The notes beneath the pieces are model-generated. The model did no database searches and had not been told where the DNA came from. It worked only from the letters and a program-made list of their open reading frames with translations. This document shows, piece after piece, positions 50,147-59,089 of a DNA stretch of 64,000 nt; within the stretch, counting starts at the first letter, position 1; each line of letters begins with the position of its first letter. Source of the stretch: CAZKWG01 sp964615375 (GTDB lineage Bacteria; Myxococcota_A; UBA796; CAZKWG01); the NCBI GenBank assembly GCA_964615375.1, contig CAZTOW010000001.1, positions 310,001 through 374,000 of the forward strand. The letters are read 5' to 3'. A program made the position numbers and the translations under genes.

Positions 50147-52093
50147 TCAGGCTCCCTTGGGCTTGACGAGCAGGTAGCCCATCATCTCGAGGTGGAGGGC
50201 CGAGCAGAACTCGGTGCAGTAGAAGGGGAAGACGCCCGCCCGGTCGGCCTTGAACGTGATCTCCTCGTAGCGGCCGGGCTCCATGGACACGTTGATGTTG
50301 TACATGTCCACCGCGAAGCCGTGGACCTGGTCGTAGGCCTGCTCGATGCTGGTCAGGTGCAGGGTGACCTCGTCGCCCTCGTTGACCTCGATGTAGTCGG
50401 GCTCGAAGTGGCTGCGGATGACCGACATGTAGACGTGGACCTGGTTGCCCTTGCGCTCGATGCGCTCCTTGCCCGCGACGACGTGGTTCGGATCGACCTC
50501 GTCGGTGTAGGGGTTGGTGCCCACCGGGGAGTAGACCTGCAGCGGCTTGAGCTTGTCGGCCTTGATCATCTGCGAGTAGTGCGGCTCGCCCAGCGGGATG
50601 GGCAGGGAGTAGATGACCTCCATCTTGGGTCCGCTGACGTCCACGAGCTGGAAGGTCTGCGGCAGCAGCGGGCCGACCGGCGTGAAGTTGTCCTGCGCCA
50701 TCTTGTTCATGGCCACGACGTAGTGGCCGTCCGGGCTCACCGTGTCGCCCTCGGCCGCCATGATGTGGCCGATGTTGTACTGCACGGGCAGGGCCTCGGT
50801 GGGCTGGCCGATCTGGCTCGGGTTCCACTTGACCACCGTGCTGTCCAGGAAGACGGAGGTGTAGGCGTTGCCCTTGTCGTCGAAGACCGTGTGCAGCGGC
50901 CCGAGCCCGATCTCCTGCTGCCCGCGGATGGAGCGCTGGAAGTCGAGGACGTTCACGCCGTAGTCGTCCTTGCCCGCGAAGGTGCCGGACTCGACCAGCT
51001 CCTTGATCTTGCTGAACTCGTAGACGGTGGCGTGCGTGTCGAGCTTGCCGCCCACGACGATGCCGGTCCCGTCGGGCGTCACGTCGCAGCCGTGCGGGCT
51101 CTTGGGCTCGGCGATGAAGGTGAGCACGTTCTCGGCCGCCGCCGTCTCCAGGCGGAGCACGCGGATGCCGTTGATCGTCTCGGTCTTGCCCGCCGCGACC
51201 AGGGCCTCGGCCTTCTTCCAGTTGATGACGTGCAGGTAGTCCGTGTCGTTCTGGCTGGCGCCGCTCTCCATGTAGGGCTTCTTCTTGCCCTCGGTGCCGG
51301 CCGACATCTCGGTGTTCCAGGAGTTGATGAACACCCACCCGTCGCTGACCAGCTTGCCGGAGTCCGCGAGATCCTGGGCGTAGGGCGGCAGCTCGATGGC
51401 CCAGCTGGCCTCGGTGTCGATGCGGCCCTTCTCCCGGTCGAACTTCCAGAAGACGGCGGCGCCGCGGTACTTCTCCTTGTACTGGTCCAGCCCGGCGTAG
51501 GCGCCGGCCAGCGGGGCCGCGTACTGGCTGGTCTCGATCACGTACTCGGTGTTCGGCGTCACGAAGGCGCCGCCGTGATCGCTCATCACCAGCGGGTTGC
51601 TGACGATCTGCTTGGTCATGAAGTCGCGCAGATCGACCACCGCCACGCGGGCGTTGGCCTTGTCGTTCACGAAGATGAACTGGCCGTCGTAGTCGCCGCC
51701 CGTCTCGGAGAAGTTCGGGTGGTGGACGTCACCCCAGGTGACCTCCTTGCCGCCCTGCGCGCCCTGCTCGTAGAGCACCTTGTCGCCGAGCCCGCCGTAG
51801 CCGTAGCCCTGCCAGGGCTCGGGCCCGAAGACCGAGATGACCTTCAGGATGCGCATGCTGGGCACGCCGATGGTGATCAGGTTGCCGCCGTGGCCGCCGG
51901 AGCCGAAGATCACGTACTCGTCCAGCTTGCCGCGGGGGGTGAAGGTCCTGGCGGCGGCCAGGATGTCGGCCTCCGTCAGCCCGCGCTCGGTCATGATCTT
52001 CTGGAGGTCGGCGCCCGCGCCCGTGGCCGGGCCGGTGCTCGCCTTCTGTCCGTCACAGGCCGCGAGCGCGAGGAGCAGGGAAGGGATCAGCAT
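50147..52093 (-). CDS. nosZ: Nitrous oxide reductase, clade II type, lipoprotein form
   Basis: The enzyme reduces N2O to N2 in the periplasm. AGGAG precedes the ATG. The N-terminus is a Sec-type signal ending LLALAAC (Cys13) rather than the twin-arginine signal of clade I enzymes, so this is a clade II NosZ that is probably lipid-anchored. The N-terminal seven-bladed propeller carries the His residues for CuZ (for example DVHHPNF, SDHGG, SPHGCDVTPDG, GPLHTVFDDKGNAYTS, EPHYSQ). The C-terminal cupredoxin domain has the CuA ligands Cys626, Cys630, His634 and Met637 in YCTEFCSALHLEMMGY. All visible ligands are intact. A sigma54-type promoter lies 38 bases upstream. Confidence 0.97.
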   Translation of the reverse strand: MLIPSLLLALAACDGQKASTGPATGAGADLQKIMTERGLTEADILAAARTFTPRGKLDEYVIFGSGGHGGNLITIGVPSMRILKVISVFGPEPWQGYGYGGLGDKVLYEQGAQGGKEVTWGDVHHPNFSETGGDYDGQFIFVNDKANARVAVVDLRDFMTKQIVSNPLVMSDHGGAFVTPNTEYVIETSQYAAPLAGAYAGLDQYKEKYRGAAVFWKFDREKGRIDTEASWAIELPPYAQDLADSGKLVSDGWVFINSWNTEMSAGTEGKKKPYMESGASQNDTDYLHVINWKKAEALVAAGKTETINGIRVLRLETAAAENVLTFIAEPKSPHGCDVTPDGTGIVVGGKLDTHATVYEFSKIKELVESGTFAGKDDYGVNVLDFQRSIRGQQEIGLGPLHTVFDDKGNAYTSVFLDSTVVKWNPSQIGQPTEALPVQYNIGHIMAAEGDTVSPDGHYVVAMNKMAQDNFTPVGPLLPQTFQLVDVSGPKMEVIYSLPIPLGEPHYSQMIKADKLKPLQVYSPVGTNPYTDEVDPNHVVAGKERIERKGNQVHVYMSVIRSHFEPDYIEVNEGDEVTLHLTSIEQAYDQVHGFAVDMYNINVSMEPGRYEEITFKADRAGVFPFYCTEFCSALHLEMMGYLLVKPKGA

Positions 52094-52130
52094 GGGAGAC
52101 TCCTCGTGGAGGTGAGGAGGCCAAATACAA

Positions 52131-52145
52131 GCAAAATCCGTGCCA
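52131..52145 (-). promoter_or_regulatory. Sigma54-type -24/-12 promoter of nosZ
   Basis: On the minus strand the sequence TGGCACGGATTTTGC, followed by TT, matches the sigma54 consensus TGGCACG-N4-TTGC, with GG (52144-52143) and GC (52132-52131) separated by the required 10 bases. The predicted start of transcription near 52119 leaves a leader of about 26 bases that contains the AGGAG of nosZ. Promoters of this class need an enhancer-binding activator; none is encoded in this window. Confidence 0.72.
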
Positions 52146-52227
52146 CTTTGGAAAGGCCCCTTTGTCCTTGCTCCGCTCTCCGGCGTGTGCCATCTGCACC
52201 ACCGGATTGTGGTATCTCACACACCTG

Positions 52228-53526
52228 TTAAGGCGCGCGGCGCTCGCCCATCCGGGGGCGCGGGTCCTGGAGCAGGGGGGCCGGGGCGAACATGGGGAAG
52301 GCCGCGCCGAGCAGGTCGAGCAGGCCGGCGGCGGGCGTGCCGTGGAAGAAGCGCGCGTCCGGGTGGCGGTCCAGGAGCCCGCTGCTGGCGGCGTAGAGCT
52401 CGAAGGGCAGGTCGCCGTAGCCGTCCCGGTCCAGGTCGTAGCCGGCGTACTCGCTCCAGCGGTTGCCCTCGAAGCGGACCTGCTGGGCCGTGGCGCCCCC
52501 GTCCGTCAGGAGGGCCAGGCTGTTCTCGTGCAGGTCGTTGTCGGTGAACGTGGCCCCCCGGACCGTGCCGTGCAGGCGGATCCCGGCGTGGTTGTAGGCG
52601 ATGAGGTTGCGCTCGAAGACGGCGCGCCCGTCCACCCGGTGGGGCGTGCCGTCCAGGTAGATCCCCGTGGTGTTGCCCAGGAGGGCGTTGTCCCGGGCCT
52701 CCGCCTCGTCGCTCTCCTTGAAGCCGAGGCCCACGCCCGCCTCGCCCTTCGCCCCGCTGACGCGGTTGCGCTCCATGACGATGCGGTCGCTGTACATCAC
52801 GAAGACGCCGACGACGTTGTCATCGTAGGCGTTGTCCTCGACCCGGTTGTCCGAGGCGTGCATGAAGTGGGTGCCGTATCGTCCGCCGCGGACCTGATTT
52901 CTGGCCAGGGTGTTCTGGTAGGAGTACCAGACCACCACGTCGCGCGTGCCGATGATCTCGTTGTCCTCGACGCGGTTCTGGTCGCTCTCCCACAGGCGCA
53001 CGCCGTCCCCGCGCAGGCCCATGGGGAGGTGCGAGCGTCCGAGAACGCGGCAGTGGTGGATCCAGCCCTCGTTGGCCTGGCGGAGGTCGATGCCGATGTA
53101 GCTGTCCTCGACCGTGAGCCCGTCCAGCTCCACCCGGTCCGCGCCCACCACCACGCCGGAGTCGCCCCGGTTGGAGTCCGCCCCGCTCCCCGCGATCCGC
53201 AGCCCGCGCACGACGGTCCCCGGCGCGGCCACGCTCAGCACCGTGCCGTGCCCGTCTCCGGCCAGGGTGGCGCCGGCGCCCTCCAGGATCAACGGGCGAT
53301 CCACGAGCGCCGGGCCGCGGTGCGTCCCGGGCAGCAGCCTCAAGGTGGAGCCCGGCGGGAGGCTGTCGATGGCGGCCTGCACGGGCTCACCGGGGGCGAG
53401 CTCCAGCAGGCGCGCGGGGCCCTCGGGCGTGTCCCCCTGGGCCACCTGCAGGGGCTCGACCGCGCCCAGGGAGTGGTCCTGGGCGCGGGAGAGGAGGAGG
53501 GCGAGCAGCAGCAGGGGTCGGGTCAT
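52228..53526 (-). CDS. nosD: NosD-like periplasmic copper-site maturation protein
   Basis: The 432-residue protein has a signal peptide (about 1-16) and the right-handed beta-helix (CASH-type) repeats of NosD, with recurrent DN.V..N and GI.L motifs. The family signature includes RGDGVRLWESDQNRVEDNEI, DVVVWYSYQNTLARN, RYGTHFMHASDNRVEDN and the end region with GYDLDRDGYGDLP. NosD works with NosFY in building the CuZ centre. It is followed by 134 bases holding the nosZ promoter. It starts 33 bases after the TonB receptor gene ends, so it probably belongs to that upstream transcript. Confidence 0.93.
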   Translation of the reverse strand: MTRPLLLLALLLSRAQDHSLGAVEPLQVAQGDTPEGPARLLELAPGEPVQAAIDSLPPGSTLRLLPGTHRGPALVDRPLILEGAGATLAGDGHGTVLSVAAPGTVVRGLRIAGSGADSNRGDSGVVVGADRVELDGLTVEDSYIGIDLRQANEGWIHHCRVLGRSHLPMGLRGDGVRLWESDQNRVEDNEIIGTRDVVVWYSYQNTLARNQVRGGRYGTHFMHASDNRVEDNAYDDNVVGVFVMYSDRIVMERNRVSGAKGEAGVGLGFKESDEAEARDNALLGNTTGIYLDGTPHRVDGRAVFERNLIAYNHAGIRLHGTVRGATFTDNDLHENSLALLTDGGATAQQVRFEGNRWSEYAGYDLDRDGYGDLPFELYAASSGLLDRHPDARFFHGTPAAGLLDLLGAAFPMFAPAPLLQDPRPRMGERRAP

Positions 53527-53559
53527 GCCCCTGGCAGCTGCAAGCGGTGTGCCAGGCCC

Positions 53560-56500
53560 TCAGTAGTTGAAGGTCGCGCCCAGGCGGAAGGCCAGCGGCG
53601 ACTGGCGGTACATGACCTCGCCAAACGCCTCGCCCTCGTTCTCGTAGTAGGTCACCGGGGTCTCGAGGTCGAGGACGTTGAAGGCGTCCAGGGAGATCTC
53701 CAGATCCTGGCGGTCGTTGAACTGGATCGACTGGGCGACGCGCAGGTTCACGTAGTGCACGGGCGGCATGAAGCGCGTGCCGCGGCCCTCGGGGAAGGAG
53801 AAGTAGTCCCCGTACAGGTAGACCTCTCCGCGCTTCTGCCAGGCGTGGCCGCTGTCGAACTCGTAGACCGCGCCGATCGTGGTGTTCGACGGCAGCATGT
53901 AGGAGCCCGCCAGCTTGATCTGGTGGAAGCTGTGGTAGGGCAGGTAGCCGTAGTAGCTCTCGTCACCCGGGCGACCGAGGCCCGCGAGCCCGTCGAGCAA
54001 CCAGCCGTAGCCGACCTCGAAAAAGTAGTCGCGGGTCGCCTGATCGGCGATGTCGTCCAGGTAGACGCCGACCTCGTTGCCGTCGGAGCCGGTGGCGCCG
54101 CCGCTGGCGATCTCGAACTGGCCGGGCATGTGTCCGGTGGACTCGGACAGCGTGTAGCTGCCCAGCATCTGCCAGACGCCGTCGAACTTGCGCTCGACGG
54201 TGAGCTCGACCGCCTTGTAGTCGCGCACCTTCGCCGAGGTCCCGTCGGGGTTCACCGGGTTGGTCACGATCCAGTAGTCCAGATCGTAGTCCAGGTCCTC
54301 GGGGAAGTCCTCGGAGTGGGACATGATGCCCTTGACGCCGACGGCCAGCAGCGGGACGATCTCGCGCTTGAAGCCGACCACCACCTTGTCCATGTGGTAG
54401 GGCTTCAGGGTCTCGCCGCCGCAGTAGTCGGACCACAGGACGTCGGTGGTCGCCTCGTCGTAGCCGCGCTCGCCGTCCGACTCTTCATAGACGTCGTTGA
54501 GCTGGGCGAGGCTCTCCTGCGTGCAGTAGATGAGCGGGTTGCCCGCCGGGTCCTGCTGGTAGTCGAGCGAGTAGGTCCCGTCGCCGTTGGTGCGGTACTC
54601 GGAGTACTTGTTCGACGAGCGGGTGTTCGCCCACTGCACGAAGTCGGTGCCGTTGATGTCGTAGTACCGACCGGCGTTCACCGTCAGCACGGTCTTCGAG
54701 TCCTGGGTGATGTCCCAGGCGGCGCCGAAGCGCGGGGCCGGCATCCAGAAGTCGATGATCTTGGTGTTGTCGCTCTGGAAGTCGGTCTCGTGGTCGATGC
54801 GGAAGCCGAGGTTGAAGGTCACCGGATCGACGGACCAGTCATCCTGGAGGAAGAAGCCGAAGAGGTTCGAGCTCCCCGGGATCGGGTCCACGATGGCCGA
54901 CTGGCGGTAGCCGGCGCAGTCGGTGTAGTTCGCCTCCTCGGTGCAGGGGTAGCCGCCCGCCTCGTCCTTGTAGAAGAGGTAGCCGCTCGTGTCCTCGACC
55001 GAGGCCGGGTCCGACCAGCTCTGGCTGTCGAAGAAGTCGTCCCAGCCCTGGCCGGTGTAGACCAGCTCGCGGCTGGACGCGACCTTCCAGTACTCGACGC
55101 CCGTCTTGAACTTGTGGTCCCCGAACACGCCCTCGACCAGCTGCGTCCACTTGAGGCTGCCGCCCAGGCGGCTGCGGTCGTTGTAGTCGAAGCTGTCGTA
55201 GTTCGTGGTGTAGTAGGAGTTCTCGTCCTGCACGGCCGGGTCGGCGAGGCACTCCTCGTCGGTCTTGCTGCTGCCGTCCGCGTTGACGCACATCGGGATC
55301 TGGTCCAGCGACATGGTCCAGTAGGTCAGCTTGAGCTCGAACTCCGTCTTCTCCGAGGGCCGGTAGCGGGTCGTGATCAGCGGCGAGAAGTTGCTCTGCT
55401 CACGCCGGGCCTGGGCCTCGGTGCTGAAGAGCGGGCTGGTCTCGTAGTTGTCGATCCCGGTGCCCGAGGCGGAGACCTGGCCCTGCACGCTCAGGGTGGA
55501 GCTGGCGAACCAGGTGACCTTGCCCATCGCCTGCCAGGTGGAGCCCAGGTAGGGCGAGGTCACGCTCTGACCTTCGTAGCGATCATTGAAGTACTTGAAG
55601 GTGGCGGCGCCGAAGTACCAGAGCTTGTCCTCCAGGATGGGGCCGCCCGCCGTCAGCGCCAGCTCGTGGTCGAAGGTGCTGCGCTTGCGGGTGGGGATCT
55701 CCTTGCCCAGCACCGAGTCCCGCACCATGTAGTAGCAGCCGTTCTCGGCGTAGGTCTCCTCGTACTTCGCGAGGTCCGCGTCGGTCTCTACGTCGAATTC
55801 CTCGTCCGTGAGCGCGCGCAGCTTGATCGCCGCCAGACCGTCATCCTTGGCGAAGAGGTCGTTGCAGGCCGAGATGTCCAGGTAGTAGCTGGCCGACCCG
55901 AAGTGCTCGTTCCCGCCGTCCTTGGTGACGACGTTCACCAGCATGCCCGTGGCGTTGGAGAACTCCGCCGGGTAGCCGTCCGTGAAGACCTGGATCTCCT
56001 GGATGGCGTCGAAGTTGACGTTCGATCCGAAGGTCTTGGTGGCCGGGTCGCGGGTGGAGATGCCGTCCACCAGGTAGTTGTTGCCGTACTGGCCCTCGCC
56101 GCGCACCGACGGGTTGCCCGTGCTGGGCCCGCCGTTCTGCGTGTCGACGCGGCCGTAGACGCCCGGCACCATGTTGACCGCGCTCTGGTAGGAGCGGCCG
56201 ACGGGCACGTTCTGCAGCAGGTCCGTCGTCATCTGCTGGGAGACCGCCGAGCGCGTGGCGTCCACCACGGGCAGGGTCTCCTCGACGATGATCTCTTCCA
56301 CCGCGCCCTGCGCCGACTTCAGCGTCACGGGGACGAAGGCGGTCTCGTCGAGGCGGATGGTGACCGTGTAGCGGGTCGGGGCGAAGCCGTCCTTGCGGAC
56401 CAGGACCTCCTTCGGCCCGGGGGGCAGACCCAGCGTGCGGAACTCGCCGTTGCCGTCCGTGGTGACCGTGCGCTCGCCGGCGATGTTCTCGCCGGTGATG

Positions 56501-56643
56501 ACGACGGTGGCGTTGGGGACGGGCAGGCCCTGGTCGTCGAGCACCTGGCCGCGCACGGCGCCGGTGGTGGCGGCCTCCGCGGCCGGGGCGACGAGCACGG
56601 CGAGGGGGACGAGGCTGGCGAGCAGCAGATAGCTACGGTTCAT
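53560..56643 (-). CDS. TonB-dependent receptor, Oar-like, with carboxypeptidase-regulatory N-terminal domain
   Basis: A cleavable signal peptide (about 1-25, ending APAAEA) precedes a carboxypeptidase-regulatory-like beta-sandwich (about 28-110, GAVRGQVLDDQGLPVPNATV). Then come a plug domain with the AIQEIQVFTDGYPAEF segment and a large barrel ending in FRLGATFNY, an aromatic terminal residue typical of outer-membrane proteins. At 1027 residues it fits the Oar-like group of Bacteroidota and Myxococcota. The ATG overlaps the stop of the TIG lipoprotein gene, and nosD follows after 33 bases. In Pseudomonas stutzeri the receptor NosA brings copper for NosZ, so copper import is a natural guess from context; the sequence itself does not show the substrate. 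Confidence 0.9.
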   Translation of the reverse strand: MNRSYLLLASLVPLAVLVAPAAEAATTGAVRGQVLDDQGLPVPNATVVITGENIAGERTVTTDGNGEFRTLGLPPGPKEVLVRKDGFAPTRYTVTIRLDETAFVPVTLKSAQGAVEEIIVEETLPVVDATRSAVSQQMTTDLLQNVPVGRSYQSAVNMVPGVYGRVDTQNGGPSTGNPSVRGEGQYGNNYLVDGISTRDPATKTFGSNVNFDAIQEIQVFTDGYPAEFSNATGMLVNVVTKDGGNEHFGSASYYLDISACNDLFAKDDGLAAIKLRALTDEEFDVETDADLAKYEETYAENGCYYMVRDSVLGKEIPTRKRSTFDHELALTAGGPILEDKLWYFGAATFKYFNDRYEGQSVTSPYLGSTWQAMGKVTWFASSTLSVQGQVSASGTGIDNYETSPLFSTEAQARREQSNFSPLITTRYRPSEKTEFELKLTYWTMSLDQIPMCVNADGSSKTDEECLADPAVQDENSYYTTNYDSFDYNDRSRLGGSLKWTQLVEGVFGDHKFKTGVEYWKVASSRELVYTGQGWDDFFDSQSWSDPASVEDTSGYLFYKDEAGGYPCTEEANYTDCAGYRQSAIVDPIPGSSNLFGFFLQDDWSVDPVTFNLGFRIDHETDFQSDNTKIIDFWMPAPRFGAAWDITQDSKTVLTVNAGRYYDINGTDFVQWANTRSSNKYSEYRTNGDGTYSLDYQQDPAGNPLIYCTQESLAQLNDVYEESDGERGYDEATTDVLWSDYCGGETLKPYHMDKVVVGFKREIVPLLAVGVKGIMSHSEDFPEDLDYDLDYWIVTNPVNPDGTSAKVRDYKAVELTVERKFDGVWQMLGSYTLSESTGHMPGQFEIASGGATGSDGNEVGVYLDDIADQATRDYFFEVGYGWLLDGLAGLGRPGDESYYGYLPYHSFHQIKLAGSYMLPSNTTIGAVYEFDSGHAWQKRGEVYLYGDYFSFPEGRGTRFMPPVHYVNLRVAQSIQFNDRQDLEISLDAFNVLDLETPVTYYENEGEAFGEVMYRQSPLAFRLGATFNY

Positions 56644-57371
56644 CACTCACCCCCATAGGTGACGACGGGCACGCCCGAGCAGACGTCATAGGAGCCGGTG
56701 TCGGTGGTGACCACGCCGCTGCCGACGGCGGCGGTGGTGTCGCAGCCGCTGGCCGGGTCGGGCAGCAGCTGGTTGCCGCTGCTGTCGAGGATGGCGACGT
56801 AGTAGTCGCCGGCCTGCAGGTCCGGGGCGAGGAAGCTGATGGTGGCCGTGCTGCACACGCTGGTCACGCCGACCGGCTCGGCGGGGCCCACCTTGATCTG
56901 GTAGTCGCCCATCAGGTTGCAGCCGCCCACCGTCACCGTGGTCCCGACGGCCAGGCCCGTGTCGGGGGAGACGCTCTCGGGGTAGGCGGAGAGCGGGCAG
57001 GCCTCGTAGTAGAAGTCGCCGAAGACCGTGGCCTCCTGGCCGCCGGTGGTCACCTTGACCTCGGCGTAGCCCGGCTGGGCGCCCGCGGGGGTCTTGCCCG
57101 TCACTTGATAGCCGTAGTCCAGGTTCGTCGTGCCGTCGTCGTTCTCCTTGGCGGGGACGACCGCGTCCACCAGCGGCGTGCCGCCGATCGTGACCGCTAC
57201 GTCGTCGCCGAACCCGTGACCCCCGATCGAGACGTCCGTGCAGCCGTCGACCCAGCCGTAGATCGGCCGGATGGAGACGGCGTCGAAGCCGACCCTGCTC
57301 TCGCAGCTGATGAGTCCCAGGGGGGCCGCCACACCGAGCACTGGTAGAACCAGCCGTGACACCCGCGTCAT
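56643..57371 (-). CDS. IPT/TIG-domain lipoprotein
   Basis: The ATG at 57371, with GGAGG six bases upstream, gives 242 residues; the longer frame upstream is rejected. The signal ends LISC (Cys22). Two immunoglobulin-like IPT/TIG-type repeats are visible (about 30-125 and 125-215). Each has the P..G...G.TVTVGG pattern (DVSIGGHGFGDDVAVTIGG and VGTTVTVGGCNLMGDY). Paired Cys may stabilise them. The gene is coupled to the TonB receptor by a one-base stop/start overlap. A role as a surface partner of the receptor, like SusD-type or Slam-type partners in other systems, is inference. Confidence 0.82.
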   Translation of the reverse strand: MTRVSRLVLPVLGVAAPLGLISCESRVGFDAVSIRPIYGWVDGCTDVSIGGHGFGDDVAVTIGGTPLVDAVVPAKENDDGTTNLDYGYQVTGKTPAGAQPGYAEVKVTTGGQEATVFGDFYYEACPLSAYPESVSPDTGLAVGTTVTVGGCNLMGDYQIKVGPAEPVGVTSVCSTATISFLAPDLQAGDYYVAILDSSGNQLLPDPASGCDTTAAVGSGVVTTDTGSYDVCSGVPVVTYGGE

Positions 57372-57589
57372 CTGCACCTCCAGAGGATGGAATCCCAAAA
57401 TGTTAATGCCGGGGCGAAAAAAAAGCCAGCCGGCGGGCGCTCGGGAGGCCCGCTCCGAGGCCCGTGAGCGTGGGGCAGTCTGGGTGCGCCCCGCGCTACT
57501 CACATGGAAAAAAGAGCTCGCGCGGGATCAATCTGGGGCACGAGCGGCCACCTCCGCGCGACCCCGCGGGGGAGGTCGGCAGGGTCGCC

Positions 57590-58459
57590 TCAGGCCTCCT
57601 GCCCCGTCGCCAGGGCCAGCACCCGGTCGGAGGGTTGCGCGAGCAGGGCGCCCGCCTCGTCCCGGCGCACGGGCACCCGCTCCAGCAGCTCAGGCGAGCA
57701 CCAGAAGAGCTCCGGCGAGAGCGGGTAGGGGAGCTCGCGCACGGCCCGCGCCGCCCAGGCTCTCCGCGCCAGCGCCTCCGCGCGGGCCGCGGGGAAGTGG
57801 GCCGGATCGCGCACGGGGACGGCGAGGAGCAGGTCCCGGGAGGGGGCGACGCAGAGGACCCCGCGCCCCTCGGGGACCAGCGCGTGCGCCACCAGCAGCC
57901 GCGAGGCGTCCCAGCCGTCGCCAGTGGAGAGCTCGAAGGGCGCCCAGGGGTCCGGGCGGGCGCGCAGCGCCTCGGTGAGCTCCCGCGAGCTCCGCTCCAG
58001 GTTCTCCTTCGCCAGGCGTCGGGCCTCGGCCAGCCCCAGGCGCCAGCGCGGCAGGTCCAGGACCGAGACGAAGCGGATGGCGTCCGGCTCGTCGAGGGCG
58101 AGCGCGTAGACCAGGGCCCCCTCCGCGAGCCGCTCGGACCACAACGCGCCCGAGCGCAGGCCGGGGTCCTCGGGGGAGAGCAGGCGGGGGAAGAGGCGGG
58201 CGCGATCCAGCGTCGCCGCCTCCTCCTCCCGCTGGGCCCGGCGCGCCTGTTCCAGCCAGCCGAGCACGTAGCGCTCCAGCACCTTCGGTCGGTCGGGCGC
58301 GGCGGTCAGCGCCAGGGTGCGCGCCAGGTTGGAGAGCCCGATCGTGTGCTGCTCGCCCCCGGGCAGGCGCACCACCGCCGAGTCCTCGCGCATCTCCACG
58401 ACGGTGAGCCCGCTGGCCAGCAGCGCCCGGGCCACCATGGCGTGAAGATCGGAGTCCAT
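57590..58459 (-). CDS. DUF1444 (YtpQ)-like protein
   Basis: The 289-residue cytosolic protein shows the DUF1444 pattern: an N-terminal alpha/beta part with LPGGEQHTIGLSNLAR, a central ALDEPDAIRFVSVLDLPRW segment, then EARRLAKENLER and a C-terminal part with GDGWDASRLLVAHAL and LLLAVPVRDP. The function of the family is unknown. No signal peptide or membrane segment is seen. A weak GGGCTCGAG lies before the ATG. The lipoprotein gene upstream ends eight bases earlier, so the two may be cotranscribed. Confidence 0.6.
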   Translation of the reverse strand: MDSDLHAMVARALLASGLTVVEMREDSAVVRLPGGEQHTIGLSNLARTLALTAAPDRPKVLERYVLGWLEQARRAQREEEAATLDRARLFPRLLSPEDPGLRSGALWSERLAEGALVYALALDEPDAIRFVSVLDLPRWRLGLAEARRLAKENLERSSRELTEALRARPDPWAPFELSTGDGWDASRLLVAHALVPEGRGVLCVAPSRDLLLAVPVRDPAHFPAARAEALARRAWAARAVRELPYPLSPELFWCSPELLERVPVRRDEAGALLAQPSDRVLALATGQEA

Positions 58460-58467
58460 CTCGAGCC

Positions 58468-58959
58468 CTACCCGCAGGTGCCGTCCTGATCGTAGTCCGA
58501 GCAGAGGGTCCCGGTCACCGTCTTCGTGAGCTCGACCTCCTCGCCCTCCTTGCCCGCCTGGAAGAGCACGGCGACGGCGCCGTTGAAGGTGCCGGTCTGA
58601 TCCCGGTCCTGGTAGGTCTCCGAGGGGAAGTACACCTCGAAGTCGAAGGTCTCGTCCGCCTGCAGGCGCAGCGGGAAGATGTCGTCGGGCACGTCCACCG
58701 CGAACGCGCGCGAGGAGGTGTCGGAGAGCCCGATCTCGTTGATCGCCACCGTGTCGCCGAAGACGTTGGTGATGGTGAGCGTGTTGGTGGGCACCGGGTC
58801 CGCAAACGGGCTCACGTTGTTGAAGCTGATGGGCCCCGAGGGATCGATGGTCAGGGCGTCGCTCAGGTCGCCCCCACCGCCGGAGTCCGCGAAGGGATCG
58901 AGCCCGACCGAGCCGCAGCCCGAGAGCAGCAGCGCTGCAGCGACGCCTACCAGCCGCAT
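58468..58959 (-). CDS. Lipoprotein with an ASH/choice-of-anchor-D-like domain
   Basis: The ATG at 58959 with GGAGG six bases upstream gives 163 residues. The signal ends LLSGC (Cys15). The mature part has one beta-sandwich of about 110 residues with the FNNVSPFADPVPTNTLTI.N opening and a late AVAVLF strand, resembling ASPM-SPD-2-Hydin or choice-of-anchor-D domains. The product ends in a short DYDQDGTC acidic tail with two Cys. The role is unknown; an outer-membrane or surface scaffold is likely. Confidence 0.75.
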   Translation of the reverse strand: MRLVGVAAALLLSGCGSVGLDPFADSGGGGDLSDALTIDPSGPISFNNVSPFADPVPTNTLTITNVFGDTVAINEIGLSDTSSRAFAVDVPDDIFPLRLQADETFDFEVYFPSETYQDRDQTGTFNGAVAVLFQAGKEGEEVELTKTVTGTLCSDYDQDGTCG

Positions 58960-59089
58960 GGTGTTCCTCCGTGTTACCCGGCCTTTGCCGCCCGCCTCCC
59001 TATAGCGGCCGGAGGGGGGACGCAAACGCTCCCGACCGGCCGCGACCCCGCGCGCGGTGCTATGCTGGACCAGCCCTCCGGGAGACCCC

